A stretch of 64,000 bases of DNA from Rhizomys pruinosus (taxonomy: Eukaryota > Chordata > Mammalia > Rodentia > Spalacidae). Position numbers and translations under genes: made by a program. The notes under the pieces are model-generated. The model was not told the origin of the DNA. It made no database searches and saw nothing but the letters and a program-made list of their open reading frames with translations. Below, in pieces: positions 34,837-46,580 of this stretch (its first letter is position 1; the number at the start of each line of letters is the position of its first letter). The stretch is taken from contig VZQC01006291.1 of NCBI GenBank assembly GCA_009823505.1, positions 2,081,167 through 2,145,166 of the forward strand, written 5' to 3'.

Positions 34837-36520
34837 ACATACAACTTTGTATTTGTATATGTCAGCCAAAATAAATTTAATTAAAAAAAGAGTCCCACAC
34901 AATTATATGGCCACATCTCTACACAATATCCACAGAGTAAAACCATCTCTGTCTAAACCTCAACCTGAAAAATGCATTCCATGCAAATCCTCCCCACAGC
35001 TGATTACTATTAAGAGCACTGCTCCACTCCCAGCATTTTCGTTTCAATCTGATGACACCCATTCCCCAAGGCAAAAACCCTTCAGTAACTATTTCCTGCC
35101 CCGAGCAAGGTGCTTTGCTTTTCTTAACATTAAATTCACTTCTTGGATTTGGAACAAATCTTCACATTTAAGAGACAACTTTGAACTGAAACATTCTAAG
35201 AAATGGATAAACACAAAAATCCACTGAAGGCCAGAAAATTCATAAATAGGATTTTCTTTATGAACCACTCTTTAATCAAATTTTATACATTTTTTTCAAG
35301 GTTTATCCTTTTTGGATTATTTTATGATGTGATTTATGTCCAGGAGAGGCCAACCCCCCACCTAAAAAAGGGAGAAAACTGTAAGTACCCTATCCTTCAT
35401 TTTCGGAGAGCAATGCCTGTCACTATTCTCTGTGTAATAGTTTTCTAGAAGGAAAGCAGGCAGCAGGAAGGCTATTTAAGTTTGTTTTCTTTCAATATGT
35501 TATGCTCATTACCGAAACTTGTGGGTAGGAAACATTTTGTATATTATTCTGGAAATAAAAAATAAAACAATGTAGATTACAGCTTGGAGGAGGTCTATAA
35601 AATTTAAGAAGTATATACATTTCAAAGAGATCGGAAAGGACAGCTGTGGCAGGATATTTCCATAATTGAGAGGTAACAGCTTTATCTAACTCATTTAAGA
35701 AAATCTCCCTGCCATTTCTAGCAGTTTGTTTCTTCCTAATTTCATAACACAACCCCAAATTTCATAACATAGAGAAGCAATATGTTCTTAATGAAGCTAA
35801 AATTATTACAATGTCAACCAAACTTTGGCATAACTAACCCACTCCTTCCTCTGCTCTTCTTTCAAATCCATTGATGGCTCTGCTTGTCAGGACAGGGTAT
35901 AATAAAGTGGCTGATTGAGATCAGACCAGCTGAGCTCTTAACCTAGAGAACAGGTTAAGTTTTCCAACTTTCTAAGGTCTGCCTTCTGATTTCTACCCAA
36001 AGTTCACATTGCTCAGATTTTTAAGAATGGCCTTGTAGATTCTCTTCAACACTAAAAAGTTGTTGATTTGCATTTATATTCATGAATTCATCAGAAACTA
36101 GTCTTTGGCAAGCAACCATGTGATATTTTTCTAGCCAATGTTTTAAGAGATCAAGAATCTCCATGACAATACCTCAATAAACTCATATTGAACATACACA
36201 TAAAGCCCAACATACTGTGCTAGATTCAGGACTTAAATGCAGATAAACCACAAGTGTTCTCCTCTGATAAGTCAAGGAGAAAAATAATGAGACAAACAAG
36301 CAAGTTAAGCAATGGAAATAAATTAATATCATAAGGCAGGATGAAGTCAGCTGCAAGCATTTTGGCCAGTGCTATTTTGCCTTGGTGTCCTCTCACTCTC
36401 CATTAGTTATTTTGCTTTTTTGTAGAATGCTGTTTTACAAAGAATCCATCCCCCCAGTCTTCTCCCTGGGTTTGTATTTTCCAGCTGTCCATCATCATCC
36501 TCTTCTTCTCTGTGAGCACA
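34837..36520. other. unique DNA
   Basis: 1.7 kb without a recognised repeat. The 126-aa frame at 34847-35227 (+) and the overlapping 81-aa frame at 35203-35448 (+) were examined: no domain, no signal peptide, no Kozak-like or splice context that I trust. I leave them as non-genes. Confidence 0.45.
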
Positions 36521-36538
36521 CAGACAGACATATTCTTT

Positions 36539-36794
36539 TTTAATTAATTAATTAATTTATTTATTTATTTATTTATTTATGTGTATGAATGTACTGTCTG
36601 CATGTAGGTTTGTGCACCTGTGTCATACAATGCCTCAGAGGTCAGAAGAGGGTGTCGGATTCCTCTGGAACTAGAGTTCTCCTGGAACTGGAGTTACAGA
36701 TGGTTCTCAGCTGCCATGTGGATGCTGGGGATTGAATCCGGGTCCTTTGCAAGAGGAGTCAGCTCTCTTAACCACTAGGCTATCTCTCCAGCCC
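36539..36794 (-). mobile_element. B3-like SINE, 17-nt-duplication subfamily
   Basis: Antisense copy: (TTAA/TTTA)n tail at the left, doubled block seen as 'ctggaactagagttctcctg' and 'gaactggagttaca', head complement at the right. Perfect 18-bp TSD cagacagacatattcttt at 36521-36538 and 36795-36812. Confidence 0.95.
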
Positions 36795-36812
36795 CAGACA
36801 GACATATTCTTT

Positions 36813-37159
36813 ATCTTCAAAGGAAAAAAAATGCCCCTTGACCTCACTGGCCTTCCTCTGTGCTTGGCCTGTTCTCCCAGCTCTCTGCTACATCCTCAAT
36901 ATAGGGAAAACCCTCTTACAAAGAATCCAGACTGTCCACTCTCGTCCAGTTTCCCCTTGGCTAAAATCTCCTCCTTCCCTTGCTTGCTCACATATTTACC
37001 TTTATCTTCTCTGGTTTATCTGCTCCTCTATTAAAGAGATCAACAGGGTTCTTCCCTGGACCCTCTTAACATCTATGTAGCATCATCCAAATTAACCTGA
37101 TATCCTCAGGCATTGGTACCAGCTATAAACTAGCAATTCCCAAACTGTCTGAGATTCCT
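36813..37159. other. unique C/T-rich DNA
   Basis: Possibly the 5' part of the following L2-like relic. Two overlapping frames (36732-37034 and 36838-37080 +) start in or near the SINE and have no domain. Confidence 0.4.
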
Positions 37160-37790
37160 CCTTTGGGATCCAGTCACAAGGATGCAATTCATAAACTTGA
37201 TGCTACCATTCCTAACGTCAGAATGCTCAAAGCTGAGCCTTTGACTTTCCTACAAAGTCTGTTTATCCCCTAGTTCTTCATGATTTCTATAAATATTGCC
37301 ATCTACCCAACTGTTAAGGCAAGAAACGTCTGATCCATCTAGACTCATCTGCTCCTCGTAACACCTACATGAGTCCTTACTGCAAAGCCAAGTGCTCCCA
37401 CCACCACAATGCATTAGAAAACCATTCTGTGTTTTCCCATCTCCACAGTCACCCGCCAGGTCCAGGCTCCCCTCATTTTTCACCAGCATTCCCACAATAA
37501 CCTTCTACTGCCTCTGTTTTCCATTTTCTACCCATTCTTTCATAAAGCATTTGAAGAGATTTGATCAATACCCATCATCTGTCTGCTGAAAAGCCTTATG
37601 TGTTTCCCCATGCACTCAGGCTAAAATCAGACTTGTTACTTTGGGTCTAGAATTGTGGCTAGAAGTGGAGTTCTCCAAAGACTCATAATCTGGCCCTTTG
37701 TTCCTCCTCTGAGTCTTCGCCTGTCATTCTCCACTGCATCCTTGGTTCCAGCCTACTGGTCTCCTCTTAGTTCCTGTCTTTCCTGGTTAA
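37160..37790 (+). mobile_element. L2-like LINE relic
   Basis: C/T-rich blocks 'ttatgtgtttccccatgcac', 'cataatctggccctttgttc' and 'cattctccactgcatccttg' follow the L2 order ('...gatctggcccctgcc...', '...tcctaccactctcc...', '...ggcctcctttctgttcct'). Ancient and diverged, bounds approximate. Confidence 0.45.
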
Positions 37791-37861
37791 GAGACTTCGC
37801 ACTGATTAGCTTTGGAAGAAGATGAAAAACGGTACCCATACTGGGGAGTCAGTGTTTTCAT

Positions 37862-38217
37862 TTCCTTTCTGTTGCTGTGATAAAACAGGCTGACCAAAAG
37901 AAACTTAGGGGAGAAAATGATTCATTTGGATTACACTCCCAGGTTACAGTCCATCATTGAGGAAAGGCAAGGCAGGAACCCAAGATAGGAACCTGAACCA
38001 GAGACCATGAAGGAATGCTATTTGCTGGCTCACTCATAGACTCATGCTCAGCTAGCTTTACAGACAGGCCAGCCCTACCTGGGATGAATCAATTAAGAAT
38101 CAAGACAGAGGCTCACAGATATGGCCACAGGCCAGTCTGATAGAGGTGGTTCCTCAGTCGTGCCTCTCCTCAGATGACTAAGTTATGTTGAGTTGACAAA
38201 GCGAACTAGGACAAAGT
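37862..38217 (-). mobile_element. MT-type (ERVL-MaLR) solo LTR
   Basis: Antisense LTR: 'tctgttgctgtgataaaaca', 'ggttacagtccatcattgag', 'aaggcaaggcaggaac', 'ccacaggccagtctgataga', 'gttgagttgacaaag'. The order matches the rodent MT-family LTR read backwards. The A-A-T-A-A-A and TATA signals are decayed. No internal sequence remains. Confidence 0.78.
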
Positions 38218-38579
38218 AATCTTTCCTGCCCACAACCCTTTTCTCTCTCTGCAATGCTACGCTATCGGTAGGATGTGTATTAGCTAATTTGATTCTCAAA
38301 CTTGGGTTTTTGGGGGTTTTGTTTTGTTTTGTTTTGTTTTTTGCGGTTCTTAGCCTCCGCCTTTAATGGCTGTGCTATCCCCACAGCACAATTCTCTTAA
38401 TGAATTTTCAAGGCAAAGATTATTCTCCAAGTGGTTCAGATCCAGAAACTGAGAAGCAAAGAAGTGAAGCTGCTCAGAGTCTTAGGGAGCCTTGTGTCTA
38501 CATCCAACTCCAAACCATTTATTTTCAGTTCTTTTTAATTAGCATATATTGTACGAAATATTGGGTTTCATTATGACAT

Positions 38580-38625
<46 letters not shown>

Positions 38626-39004
38626 CTTATACTTTCTTCATATCCACATCTCTCTGCTTTCTCTTGTCCTTCCCTACCTTCACCTGCTGCTTCTCTGCCT
38701 CTCCCCAAATTAACTCCAAATCTTTTGAAGCTCTTTTAGATTTTATACAGAGCTGGGTTCACTGACGTGTCACCCATTAATTTCAGGGTCCCCATGATTT
38801 GTTAAAATTTTGCTATTGCCATCTTAAACTTCTTTCCAATTGCTGGATTACATTTTCATTTTGCATTGGCCCTCACAGAATACGTGGCTGTTTCAGGGTG
38901 GAGGGGTGGGGTGAAGAGCTTTCTAAACGTTGTTCCCACTAGCTTGGGTTTTTCTTTCTTGGAAAAATTTAAGATGTAAGTACATGATGATCTGCCCTAA
39001 TATT
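38218..39004. other. unique DNA with CA and TTTTG repeats
   Basis: Includes a short GTTTT run (about 38316-38341) and the CA tract listed next. No gene. Confidence 0.45.
38582..38625 (+). repeat. (CA)n microsatellite
   Basis: Uninterrupted CA dinucleotide run of about 43 bp. Confidence 0.97.
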
Positions 39005-39352
39005 GAGTGACCTCAATGGAGGAATCTCTTCCTTTGGATCGGCCTGTGTCATGTCTGTGGGTCATTTTCTTGATTGTTAACAGATGTGGGGAGAAACCAG
39101 CCCACTGTGGGCAGTGCCACCCCTGGGCAAGTGGTCCTGTGTTGTATAAGAAAGCAGGGTGAGTACCAGTCAGGGAAGCAAGCCAGTAAGTAGCATTCCT
39201 CCATGGTCTGTGTGCTACAGGTTCCTGCCCCGAGTTCCAACCTTGGCTTCTCTCAGTGATGAACTGTGACCTGGGAGATGTAAAATAAAATAAACCCTTC
39301 CCTCTTCAAATTGGTTTTGGTCAGTGTTTTTATCACAGCAATGGAAAGCAAA
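39005..39352 (+). mobile_element. MT-type (ERVL-MaLR) solo LTR
   Basis: Sense LTR: 'gtcattttcttgattgttaa', 'cagcccactgtgggcagtgc', a TATA box in 'ttgtataagaaagcaggg' (about 39143), 'cattcctccatggtctgtg', 'gatgaactgtgacctgggag', and polyadenylation signal AATAAA near 39287-39292, ending 'ttatcacagcaatggaaagc'. Signals of a retroviral-type promoter and terminator are still readable. No internal region. It lies opposite to the LTR at 37.9-38.2 kb. Confidence 0.82.
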
Positions 39353-40691
39353 CTAGAACTGGTATCATTCAATCTCGACTCAATCCCCAATAAAGGAGCA
39401 CCTCCCCACCCTGTTTCTTCCAGTCCCATGACACTAGACTTTAAAAGTCACAGATCCCCGATTTTTATATTTTTGAATAGTGCGGTATTGCCCCCTAGTC
39501 AGTTCCTTTATTCACAAACTTACAGAAAACATGACCAGTTCCAAACTGTTCCATACACCTTGGGGAAATAGCATTGCATTAGCATAACATCTTATCTTCA
39601 GTGGTCAGTAATAATTCCACCCACAACACGGAGTATTGCAGACAACCATCAATGAAGGTAGTCATAGCCATTCACCCTGTAACTTTCCAGGTAGTGTGCC
39701 TAAGCTCATGTCAGCCAGTAGTTTATCAAAGGGTGATGCCCCAGCAGCATCTCGGAACCTATAAAAAATTAATATTCTCAGACCATGTCCCCAGTGCCTG
39801 TTGTTGAACACTGTAGAGGGTGGGGCAGAGCAGTCCAGTTTAACAAGCCATCCAGGTAACTTTGACACAGACAACCACTGTGATAGGTAATCCTCATTAA
39901 AACCATCTTATTCCAGTTTCAGTTGGCATCTAAGTCACCTGACCATCTCTTTGAGCTAAATCTTCCCCAGCCCTGTCACAGAGATGGACAGTCCCCTGAC
40001 ATGGTAAGGTCCACCCAGGTGGCTAATTTAAAGAGTTCCTCAGCAAATTCAAATAGCCAAGAGTCTCCAGGAGAGCCACTGCTTGAAGTCAGCTATACAT
40101 TTTGATGGACAGTTTTACTATTTCACCATTGAGGCCCTTCAGAATTCCTGGATAGATGTACGGTTTGTTTTGTTGTTTCTGTGTGTGTGTGTGTATATCT
40201 GGATAATGAATCTCTACAGAACTTGTCAAATTTAGTCCACAGCTCCTTAATCTGGAGCCTGTGGAATATTTCAGCAGCCTAGTTAGAAAGGGTATGCACC
40301 TGAAAGCCTTGCTTGATAAAAACACTAACCACATAAACAAAATAAATGTCAGTAGCAACAATAAAAAATGAAACTATGTTCTCACTTAGCTCTTTTTAAC
40401 CCTTGAGTCTTACTGAGCATGTCATAGCCATTAAGTTCTCTCAGGCTTCAAGAACTGGGTTTCTAACTTAGTTTAGTAGAAGTAACCTTCTGAGGTTGAC
40501 TAAAAAGAGATTTTGCTAAGAATCCAGTGCCTGCACTAGTGTACCTCATTGTTAATCCCATTTTTGTATGGATCTTGGGAGAATAGGGAAACAGAAGTTA
40601 GGGAGGACTGAATAAAATGCATATTTAATGTGCTGCCCAACTCTCTTATATTCTTCAGACAAATATGGGTCGTTATCTTTTATTTATTTAT
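39353..40691. other. unique DNA
   Basis: 1.3 kb with no recognised repeat. Frames of 60-90 aa on both strands (for example 39311-39571 +, 40089-40361 -) lack domains. A short (TG)n lies at about 40181-40194. Confidence 0.45.
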
Positions 40692-40700
40692 ATTTTTATT

Positions 40701-40927
40701 CATTTTTTAAAATTTTATTTATTTTTATGTGTATGAATGTACTGTCTGCATGTAGGTCTGTGCACCCATGTCGTACAATGCTGCGGAGGTTAAAAGAGGG
40801 TGTCAGAGTCCCCTGGAATTGGAGTTAGAGACAGTTCTCAGTCACCATGTGGGTGCTGGGGATTGAACCTGTGACCTCTGCAAGAGCAGTTGGCGCTCTT
40901 AACTGCTGAGCCATCTCTCTAGCTCCC
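40701..40927 (-). mobile_element. B3-like SINE
   Basis: Antisense copy: T/A tail, 'gtactgtctgcatgtaggtc', 'gtgctggggattgaacctgt', 'tgctgagccatctctctagc'. Short TSD atttttatt at 40692-40700 and 40928-40936. It inserted in the tail side of the next, older SINE. Confidence 0.88.
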
Positions 40928-40936
40928 ATTTTTATT

Positions 40937-41126
40937 TTAAGTGTACAAGTGGTTTGCCTCCACAATCATTGCACATGTGTGACTGTGGAGGTTAGATGAA
41001 GGCATCAGGTTCCCTTGAGCTAGAGTTACAGATAGTTGTTAGCCATGATGTTAGCAGAGAACCAAACCCAGCTCCTCTAGAAAAACAGCCGGTGCTCTCA
41101 AACACTGAGCCATCTCTCCAGCCCCA
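40937..41126 (-). mobile_element. B3-like SINE (old)
   Basis: Antisense copy with 'tgactgtggaggttagatga', 'agctagagttacagatagtt' and 'actgagccatctctccagcc'. More diverged than its neighbour, which lies in the region of its tail. Confidence 0.8.
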
Positions 41127-41187
41127 TAAATACCTTTTTAGATAGTGCATTTGTCAGTCATTATTCCATATTTCAGAAGAGTGATGA

Positions 41188-41218
41188 GAATGAATGAATG
41201 AATGAATGAATGAATGAA

Positions 41219-41249
<31 letters not shown>

Positions 41250-41251
41250 AT
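41188..41251 (+). repeat. (GAAT)n/(AAAT)n compound microsatellite
   Basis: About eight GAAT units followed by about eight AAAT units. Confidence 0.96.
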
Positions 41252-41529
41252 AGAATTCCTTTCCCTTTTTTCCCATTCTGTGCCTCAATTAAGAGTACTG
41301 GATGTGGAGACAGCCTGATCTCAAACTCCATGGTATGGGAAATGTGATTTAATATGTATGTGTCTAAGTTTCTTTGTCTTTCAAATGAATATAAGGAGGT
41401 TGCTTATAAGGAATAAATTATTCAGTATATGCAAATCCCATAGCACAGTTCCAGAGACACCAGCTTTGGCAGCTGTAACTGTCATGAACATGGCCAGGCC
41501 ACTGCTCTCTTCTATTGAATCTGCTCCTT

Positions 41530-42165
41530 GAAATGTGAACCTGAAAGACATGGCTTCCAGTAGCCTAGAACCTGAGCCGTGCTATCTGTCCTCCAATGAG
41601 ACATCTAGTGGGCCTCTTCCTGATTTCCTCCAGTGTTCCCATCTGATCTATTGCAAAGCCGGGGCTGTTTCAAATGCTCTTCGCCATTCTCCAGCGGCTG
41701 CACTGCTCCTGCTTCATAGCACAAGGGGAACACTAAGTACACAGGTTTGGAGTCAGATAAACCTGACCTCAAGTCTCCACCTCCCAACTGCCTCCTCTAG
41801 GCTCACTCTGCTCAGGCTCCAGGCTTCATGTTCCTCAAGCACTCCAAACCCTCTTCTGCTGTTGCAGGACACACACACTTTCTGTTTTCTCTAGACTGTT
41901 CTAGTTCTTTGTCTGGTATCTTCACAGCTGGTCCCTCACTCCATTGTGACATCTGCTAAAAGAATCACTCAGTCTCTCCCTTCACCATGAAAATGACCCC
42001 TCTGCTCCCTTCTTTCTTATCTTGCTTTATTTTTTTCCTCATGAACTTATAATGTTAGCAATTCCTTATTATGAATTTATTGACTGGCCTAGGTACCTTC
42101 AGCTAGCCCTCACCAGAATATAAGCTTTTAGAGGGCTAGAACTCAGGAAAACAGAAACGACCTCT
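41530..42165 (+). mobile_element. L2 LINE 3' relic
   Basis: Blocks 'ggcttcatgttcctcaagca', 'tatcttcacagctggtccct', 'ccattgtgacatctgctaaa', 'ttcttatcttgctttatttt', 'ctcatgaacttataatgtta' and 'accagaatataagcttttag' follow L2 order ('gttcctcaaa..', 'tcttcacagggctggctcc', 'tgctttatttttcttcatagcacttat', 'actagaatgtaagctccatg'). The 119-aa frame at 41535-41894 lies in this relic and is not a gene. Confidence 0.62.
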
Positions 42166-42736
42166 GCTAATTAAGACTCTTGAACAGATTAAATAATATT
42201 TATAAAATAATAAAGATCTTCAGAAAATTCTGAGTTCACATAGCCTATATTCACTTTCCCCTCGTCTCATAACAAATGAAGAAGCAAGGTCAAGTTTCCT
42301 CTCCTGTCGCCACACACCAACGTCATCCCCACAGTCACTATCCCATAGTACTGAAACAGATGAATTCTCTTCTATTTTGGTGTCCCAATCTACATTAAGA
42401 GAAAAAGCTCACTTTATAGATTTTTTAAGATACATGGCTTGTAAAGAAGTAAAAATATACTTCTTATGAGAACACAAATTGAGATTAAATTAAAATGCTT
42501 ATAAAATGGGTTAATTTTAAGGAAGTGATTTTTCCAATTAATTACTTTCATCCACTCTTGTCATGTCTCTGTCTTCCTGATCTTAATGGAGTTTCTTAAC
42601 CTTGGTAAGTAGGAAGTGCAGAACAGCAATCCATAGTTCACTTATGACTGAGAGCAATACCTTGGCTGAAGGCCCTTGTTAAAGAACCCAGTTCCTAGCT
42701 GACATAACTGAAGACATTGAAGGCTCCGGTTACTGT
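42166..42736. other. unique AT-rich DNA
   Basis: No recognised feature. Confidence 0.45.
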
Positions 42737-42740
42737 GTTC

Positions 42741-42796
42741 ACACGCGCACACACGCGCATGCGTGCGCGCACACACGCACACACACACACACACAG
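42741..42796 (+). repeat. (CA/CG)n alternating purine-pyrimidine tract
   Basis: A strictly alternating run with several CGCG and TGCGCGCA stretches inside a CA repeat. Unusually CpG-dense for this AT-rich, CpG-poor window, and a classic Z-DNA-prone composition. Confidence 0.93.
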
Positions 42797-44401
42797 AACC
42801 TAGTTAACAAGGGTTCTACATTTTGTAAATTTGAAGTTTTCTAGACCTGATTTTGATTGACATCACAGAAATAGCCAAAGCTTATTTAAAACTTGTTAAA
42901 TAAATGATTCAACACATTAAAAACAATAAATGGAAAATAAACTAAAACTTAAGATTACACAAGCAAAATTTAATTCCATTTCTTTCTCAATAGTGATGAA
43001 GTATTTTCAGTAACAAATTAGTGTGCTTTTTCTGTTTAACATTTCTTTCTGAAACTAAGTTGGTCCTGATAACTGTACAGTTTTATTTCTTTCATTATTG
43101 AACCCTGATCTGAATTGACTTCAACATCTACATTTAAAAAGTTCATCTTGTGATGGGAAAGGCAGAGGTATACTTTGTGTTCTTTGAATCATCCCACCCC
43201 TAATTCACAAGTCAGCCAAGTATTTGGGGGAGAAAATTAAAGAATGGCTACGTGTGAGAATCTCTCCCATGTCCCAGGTGGTCTTGGTTAGAAATTACTT
43301 CACTTCTCTGAAATTTAGTTTACTTATCTGTAATTTGGGGCATCCAAATAAAACTATCCAAAATAATACCAGCATTATGTCGGTCTCATAAATGATCATT
43401 TAAAGTGTTGGACATTTAGAAATTCCAGCAGTATTCTCCTTTTCCTCCCATCTTTCCTCTTTATGCAAATAAGAAACACCTACATCTTCAGAATTTTCAC
43501 TGTGCTCTGTGACTTCCCTTTGTATGTGATTACTGAGTTCCCAAAGCACACCAGCCACTAGCAAGACTGGGGGCGTACACTAATGAAGAAAACACCCTGA
43601 AGCAGACCCTAGAGCCAAGTGCCAGATTACATTCCAAGTCCTTACAAGGTTGTCTTTGCTAGTTAGACCTTTTTACCAGGAAGAAGACTTAATGCCCAGC
43701 CTTCTGCAACATATATGATTCACAAACTATGCAGTAATACAATATCCTAGGAATTACCTCACCATTCAGATAAGAACAGGGCTCTGGTGTTATCCTTCCA
43801 GCCCAGTAGTCTGTCTTCTTGAGCCAAAGGCACCAGATATAAAGGCATAGTATTCTTCTGAAATGTTTTCCCTCTTCCTACTGAATGTAATGGGTCAGAG
43901 ACAAACAGAGCTTAACCACTGCTTATCTCCGGGTCCTTCTGCACTCATTTAATTGGGAGCATTTGGTCTTGATAACATGAATTAAGCTCTTGTTTTAGTT
44001 ACTGTTACCACAGCATTCTATAGTGGCATCCAATAACTTAACCAAACTTTGAAATCATAGGCTCTCTTTGTATCTGTAACCTAAATCCTTCCTACACTAT
44101 GGCAATCATCACTGTTTATCTTTTAAGGAAAGCTAATTTCATTTAATGTTGGGATATCAAATACTTTTAAGTGATTAAAAACTCCTATTTATCGCAACTG
44201 ACTGCCAGTAATTCCTAACAAAGGAAAGGTTTGAAAGCCCATCCTTTTTGTTTGGAATATGTCTTTATATGTAGAGATGAGTTGTGCTATGAAACCAGTG
44301 AAAATGGAAAGTTCCCACTTGGCATGTGTTGGTGACAACAAATATCGAGTCCAATTCTGACTCTGCCACGTGTCTCAGTAAATCTGGAAGTACTGCTTGC
44401 T
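42797..44401. other. unique DNA
   Basis: 1.6 kb with no recognised repeat or gene. Confidence 0.5.
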
Positions 44402-44478
44402 TGTGGTGCTGGGGACCAAAACCAGGGCCTTTTGCATGATAGATGAGCACTCTGCCACTGAGCTAAACCCCACAGCCC
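44402..44478 (-). mobile_element. ID SINE (tRNA-Ala/BC1-like)
   Basis: On the minus strand: 'gggctgtggggtttagctca', 'gtggcagagtgctcatctat', 'aaggccctggttttggtccc', 'cagcaccaca'. This is the BC1/ID pattern, with an A box (tagctcagtggcaga) and a weakened B box (ggttttggtcc). Diverged, so an old copy. Confidence 0.75.
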
Positions 44479-44811
44479 TTACGAAGGGCTTCTTTTGTGA
44501 AAATCTTATAAGGCCAAATAAATATAAGGACTAGAGTTTGCCCCCGCTTACCATAATCACATCTTTAAGCTGTAACACGTTTTTCACAGTGGCAAAGGGA
44601 GATGTCCTGCCTTGAGTCAGTGTGGAAGTCTGTTTGCTTTGGTTCTTTGGCCCTGCTATAAACTTAGTGTTCGGCTCTCTAGATTTGACTATTCACTGCA
44701 GCTCCAGACCACACACCTTCCGGCCCCTGGCTCTCCGCCCTTCCAATTTGGAGGTCTCACGCACCTTGGAAATGTTCTGAAATTCATGACAGAAGGTAGC
44801 TCTGCATCAGT

Positions 44812-45162
44812 TTAAAAGTGTCCCCCAAACCAGCATGATGAAACCCAACAGATGTGCATTTGGGGATGGGGTCTCTAGGAAGTGCTTAGGTCATGACAGT
44901 GGACCTCATAAACAGGATAAACCCACTTAAATATTGGGTTTATAAAACAGAACCCAAAGAGGCATTTCACCCTTTCTGCCAGGTAAAATCACAGCAGAAA
45001 CATTGTTAGCTATGAGCCCCCCCTCACCAGATGCTGACTCTAGTGATGCTTTGATCTTTGACTTTCCAGACTCCAGAACTGTAAGAAATAAATTTCTCTT
45101 GTTAATAAACCTCCCAATCTATGAAATTTTGTTACAGTAGCCTGAACAAACTAAAACACACC
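44812..45162 (+). mobile_element. MLT1/MST-like MaLR solo LTR
   Basis: 'aagtgtcccccaaaccagc', 'tttggggatggggtctctag', 'tttgactttccagactccag', 'aactgtaagaaataaatttc' (with AATAAA), 'aatctatgaaattttgttac', ending 'tgaacaaactaaaacaca'. This is the mammalian MaLR LTR order. No internal region. Confidence 0.65.
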
Positions 45163-45431
45163 CTCTTCAACAGACGATATGGGAGGGGGAATCTATTGAT
45201 TCCTTGAAGTTATGTGGTTTAACTACTGTTCTTGCCCAATAAGGTCTGGTTTAAGCCATCTCACACAGTCTGCTACTGTAGAAAATTGTTGACTATTATT
45301 TGAATATATCTTCAGGTGTATTTCTAGTCATATCTCTTCTCAAGTCAGAGTTCCCTAGATTTCTTCACAAAGCTATACTTTCTTAAAATGTCACATTTAA
45401 AAGAAAAGGAAACTCAATTTCCTACTATATT
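45163..45431. other. unique DNA
   Basis: Nothing recognised between the LTR and the next SINE. Confidence 0.4.
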
Positions 45432-45444
45432 TGACCTAGGCATT

Positions 45445-45673
45445 ATTTTAAATTTCCTTTAAATTTTTTTTATGTGTATGAGTGTACTGTTTGCATGTAG
45501 GTTGGTGCACCCATGTCATGCAATGCCTTGAAGGTCAGAAGAGGGCGTCAGATTCCCCTGGAACTGGAGTTAAAGACGGTTCTTAGACGCCATGTGGGTG
45601 CTGGGAATTGAACCCGGGTCCTCTGCAAGGGCAGTCTTGGTGCTCTTAACCGCTGAGCCATCTCTCTAGCCCC
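45445..45673 (-). mobile_element. B3-like SINE (young)
   Basis: Antisense copy with 'gagtgtactgtttgcatgta', 'gaggtcagaagagg'-like block, 'attgaacccgggtcctctgc' and the head complement. TSD tgacctaggcatt / tgacctaagcatt at 45432-45444 and 45674-45686. Confidence 0.92.
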
Positions 45674-45686
45674 TGACCTAAGCATT

Positions 45687-45963
45687 TTAAGACAAGCCAT
45701 TTCTGTATCCTTAACAAATGCTAAATTTTCACTACTGAATCTTTCCTATTAACAATTATTCATAGTAATTATCTATTGAGTTGAGACAAATACTTCCACA
45801 AAAAGTCATATGTCCTCAGATAACTATAATGATCTCTATTTAGAGAGTAGTTGTGATTCCAAATTTCAAGTTAAGAGTTATTTTTATTTATCAAGAAAAG
45901 AATGAAGAAAATAATTACAGACTGGCCAGAATCGCATTTTGATTAGCTGTGTGGAAGATGTAG
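45687..45963. other. unique AT-rich DNA
   Basis: Nothing recognised. Confidence 0.4.
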
Positions 45964-46216
45964 GGGCTGGGGAGATGGCTCAGTATAGCCCTTGCTATGC
46001 AAACAAGAGGACCTGAGATCAGATCCCCAAAACCCGTGCAAAAGACAGATGCTGTAGCATGTGACTCTAATCCTGGCACTCGCAGCAAGATAGAAAATGA
46101 AGATGGCAACACCTGGACTCTAGGCCAGCTAGCCTGGTACACACAACAGCAAGCAAGAGACCCTGAATCAAACAAAGAGGAAGACCAGGACTGACACCCA
46201 AGGCTGCCCTCCAAAT
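45964..46216 (+). mobile_element. B4 SINE (ID-B1 composite)
   Basis: ID-like head 'ggggctggggagatggctca', 'tgctatgcaaacaagaggac', B-box-like 'gagatcagatccccaaaacc', then a diverged B1-like middle (gactctaatcctggcactcg; ggccagctagcctggtacac) and the B4-like 'aagaccaggactgacaccca', running into a CA-rich tail. Frames here (117 aa -, 65 aa +) are translations of the element. Confidence 0.82.
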
Positions 46217-46556
46217 TGCACACACACTCTGTGACATGTATGTATCTCACAGAAGCAAACACACACACTCATACATACACATATACACACATCATACACA
46301 TACACACCACACATCACACACATGCATACACATATATACATACCGTACACATAGAAACATTACTCACATACACATACACACACATATATATATATACATA
46401 TACATCACATAGAGAGCATGCACACATACAGACCACATGTGTACACATCGCACACATCATACATATATACACATCACATGCACATATACACATTATATAC
46501 CTACATATATACATCATACATCGATCACACACCTATCATACATAGACACACAAGCA
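46217..46556 (+). repeat. CA/CATA-rich microsatellite
   Basis: About 340 bp of CACA, CATACA and TATA units with irregular interruptions, grown from the B4 tail. The Thr-His-Ile frames on + and Cys-Val-Tyr frames on - are repeat artefacts. Confidence 0.93.
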
Positions 46557-46580
46557 CAGTTTTTTTAAGAATATAAAAAT

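Noticed and set aside
34847..35448. Overlapping 126-aa and 81-aa frames in unique DNA
   Set aside because: Composition matches the surrounding AT-rich DNA. No domain, transmembrane pattern, splice context or second supporting signal.
41535..41894. 119-aa Ser/Leu-rich frame
   Set aside because: It lies within an L2-type relic, and its sequence order follows the repeat.
46168..46545. Cys/Val-rich antisense and His/Thr-rich sense frames
   Set aside because: By-products of CA/CATA microsatellites.
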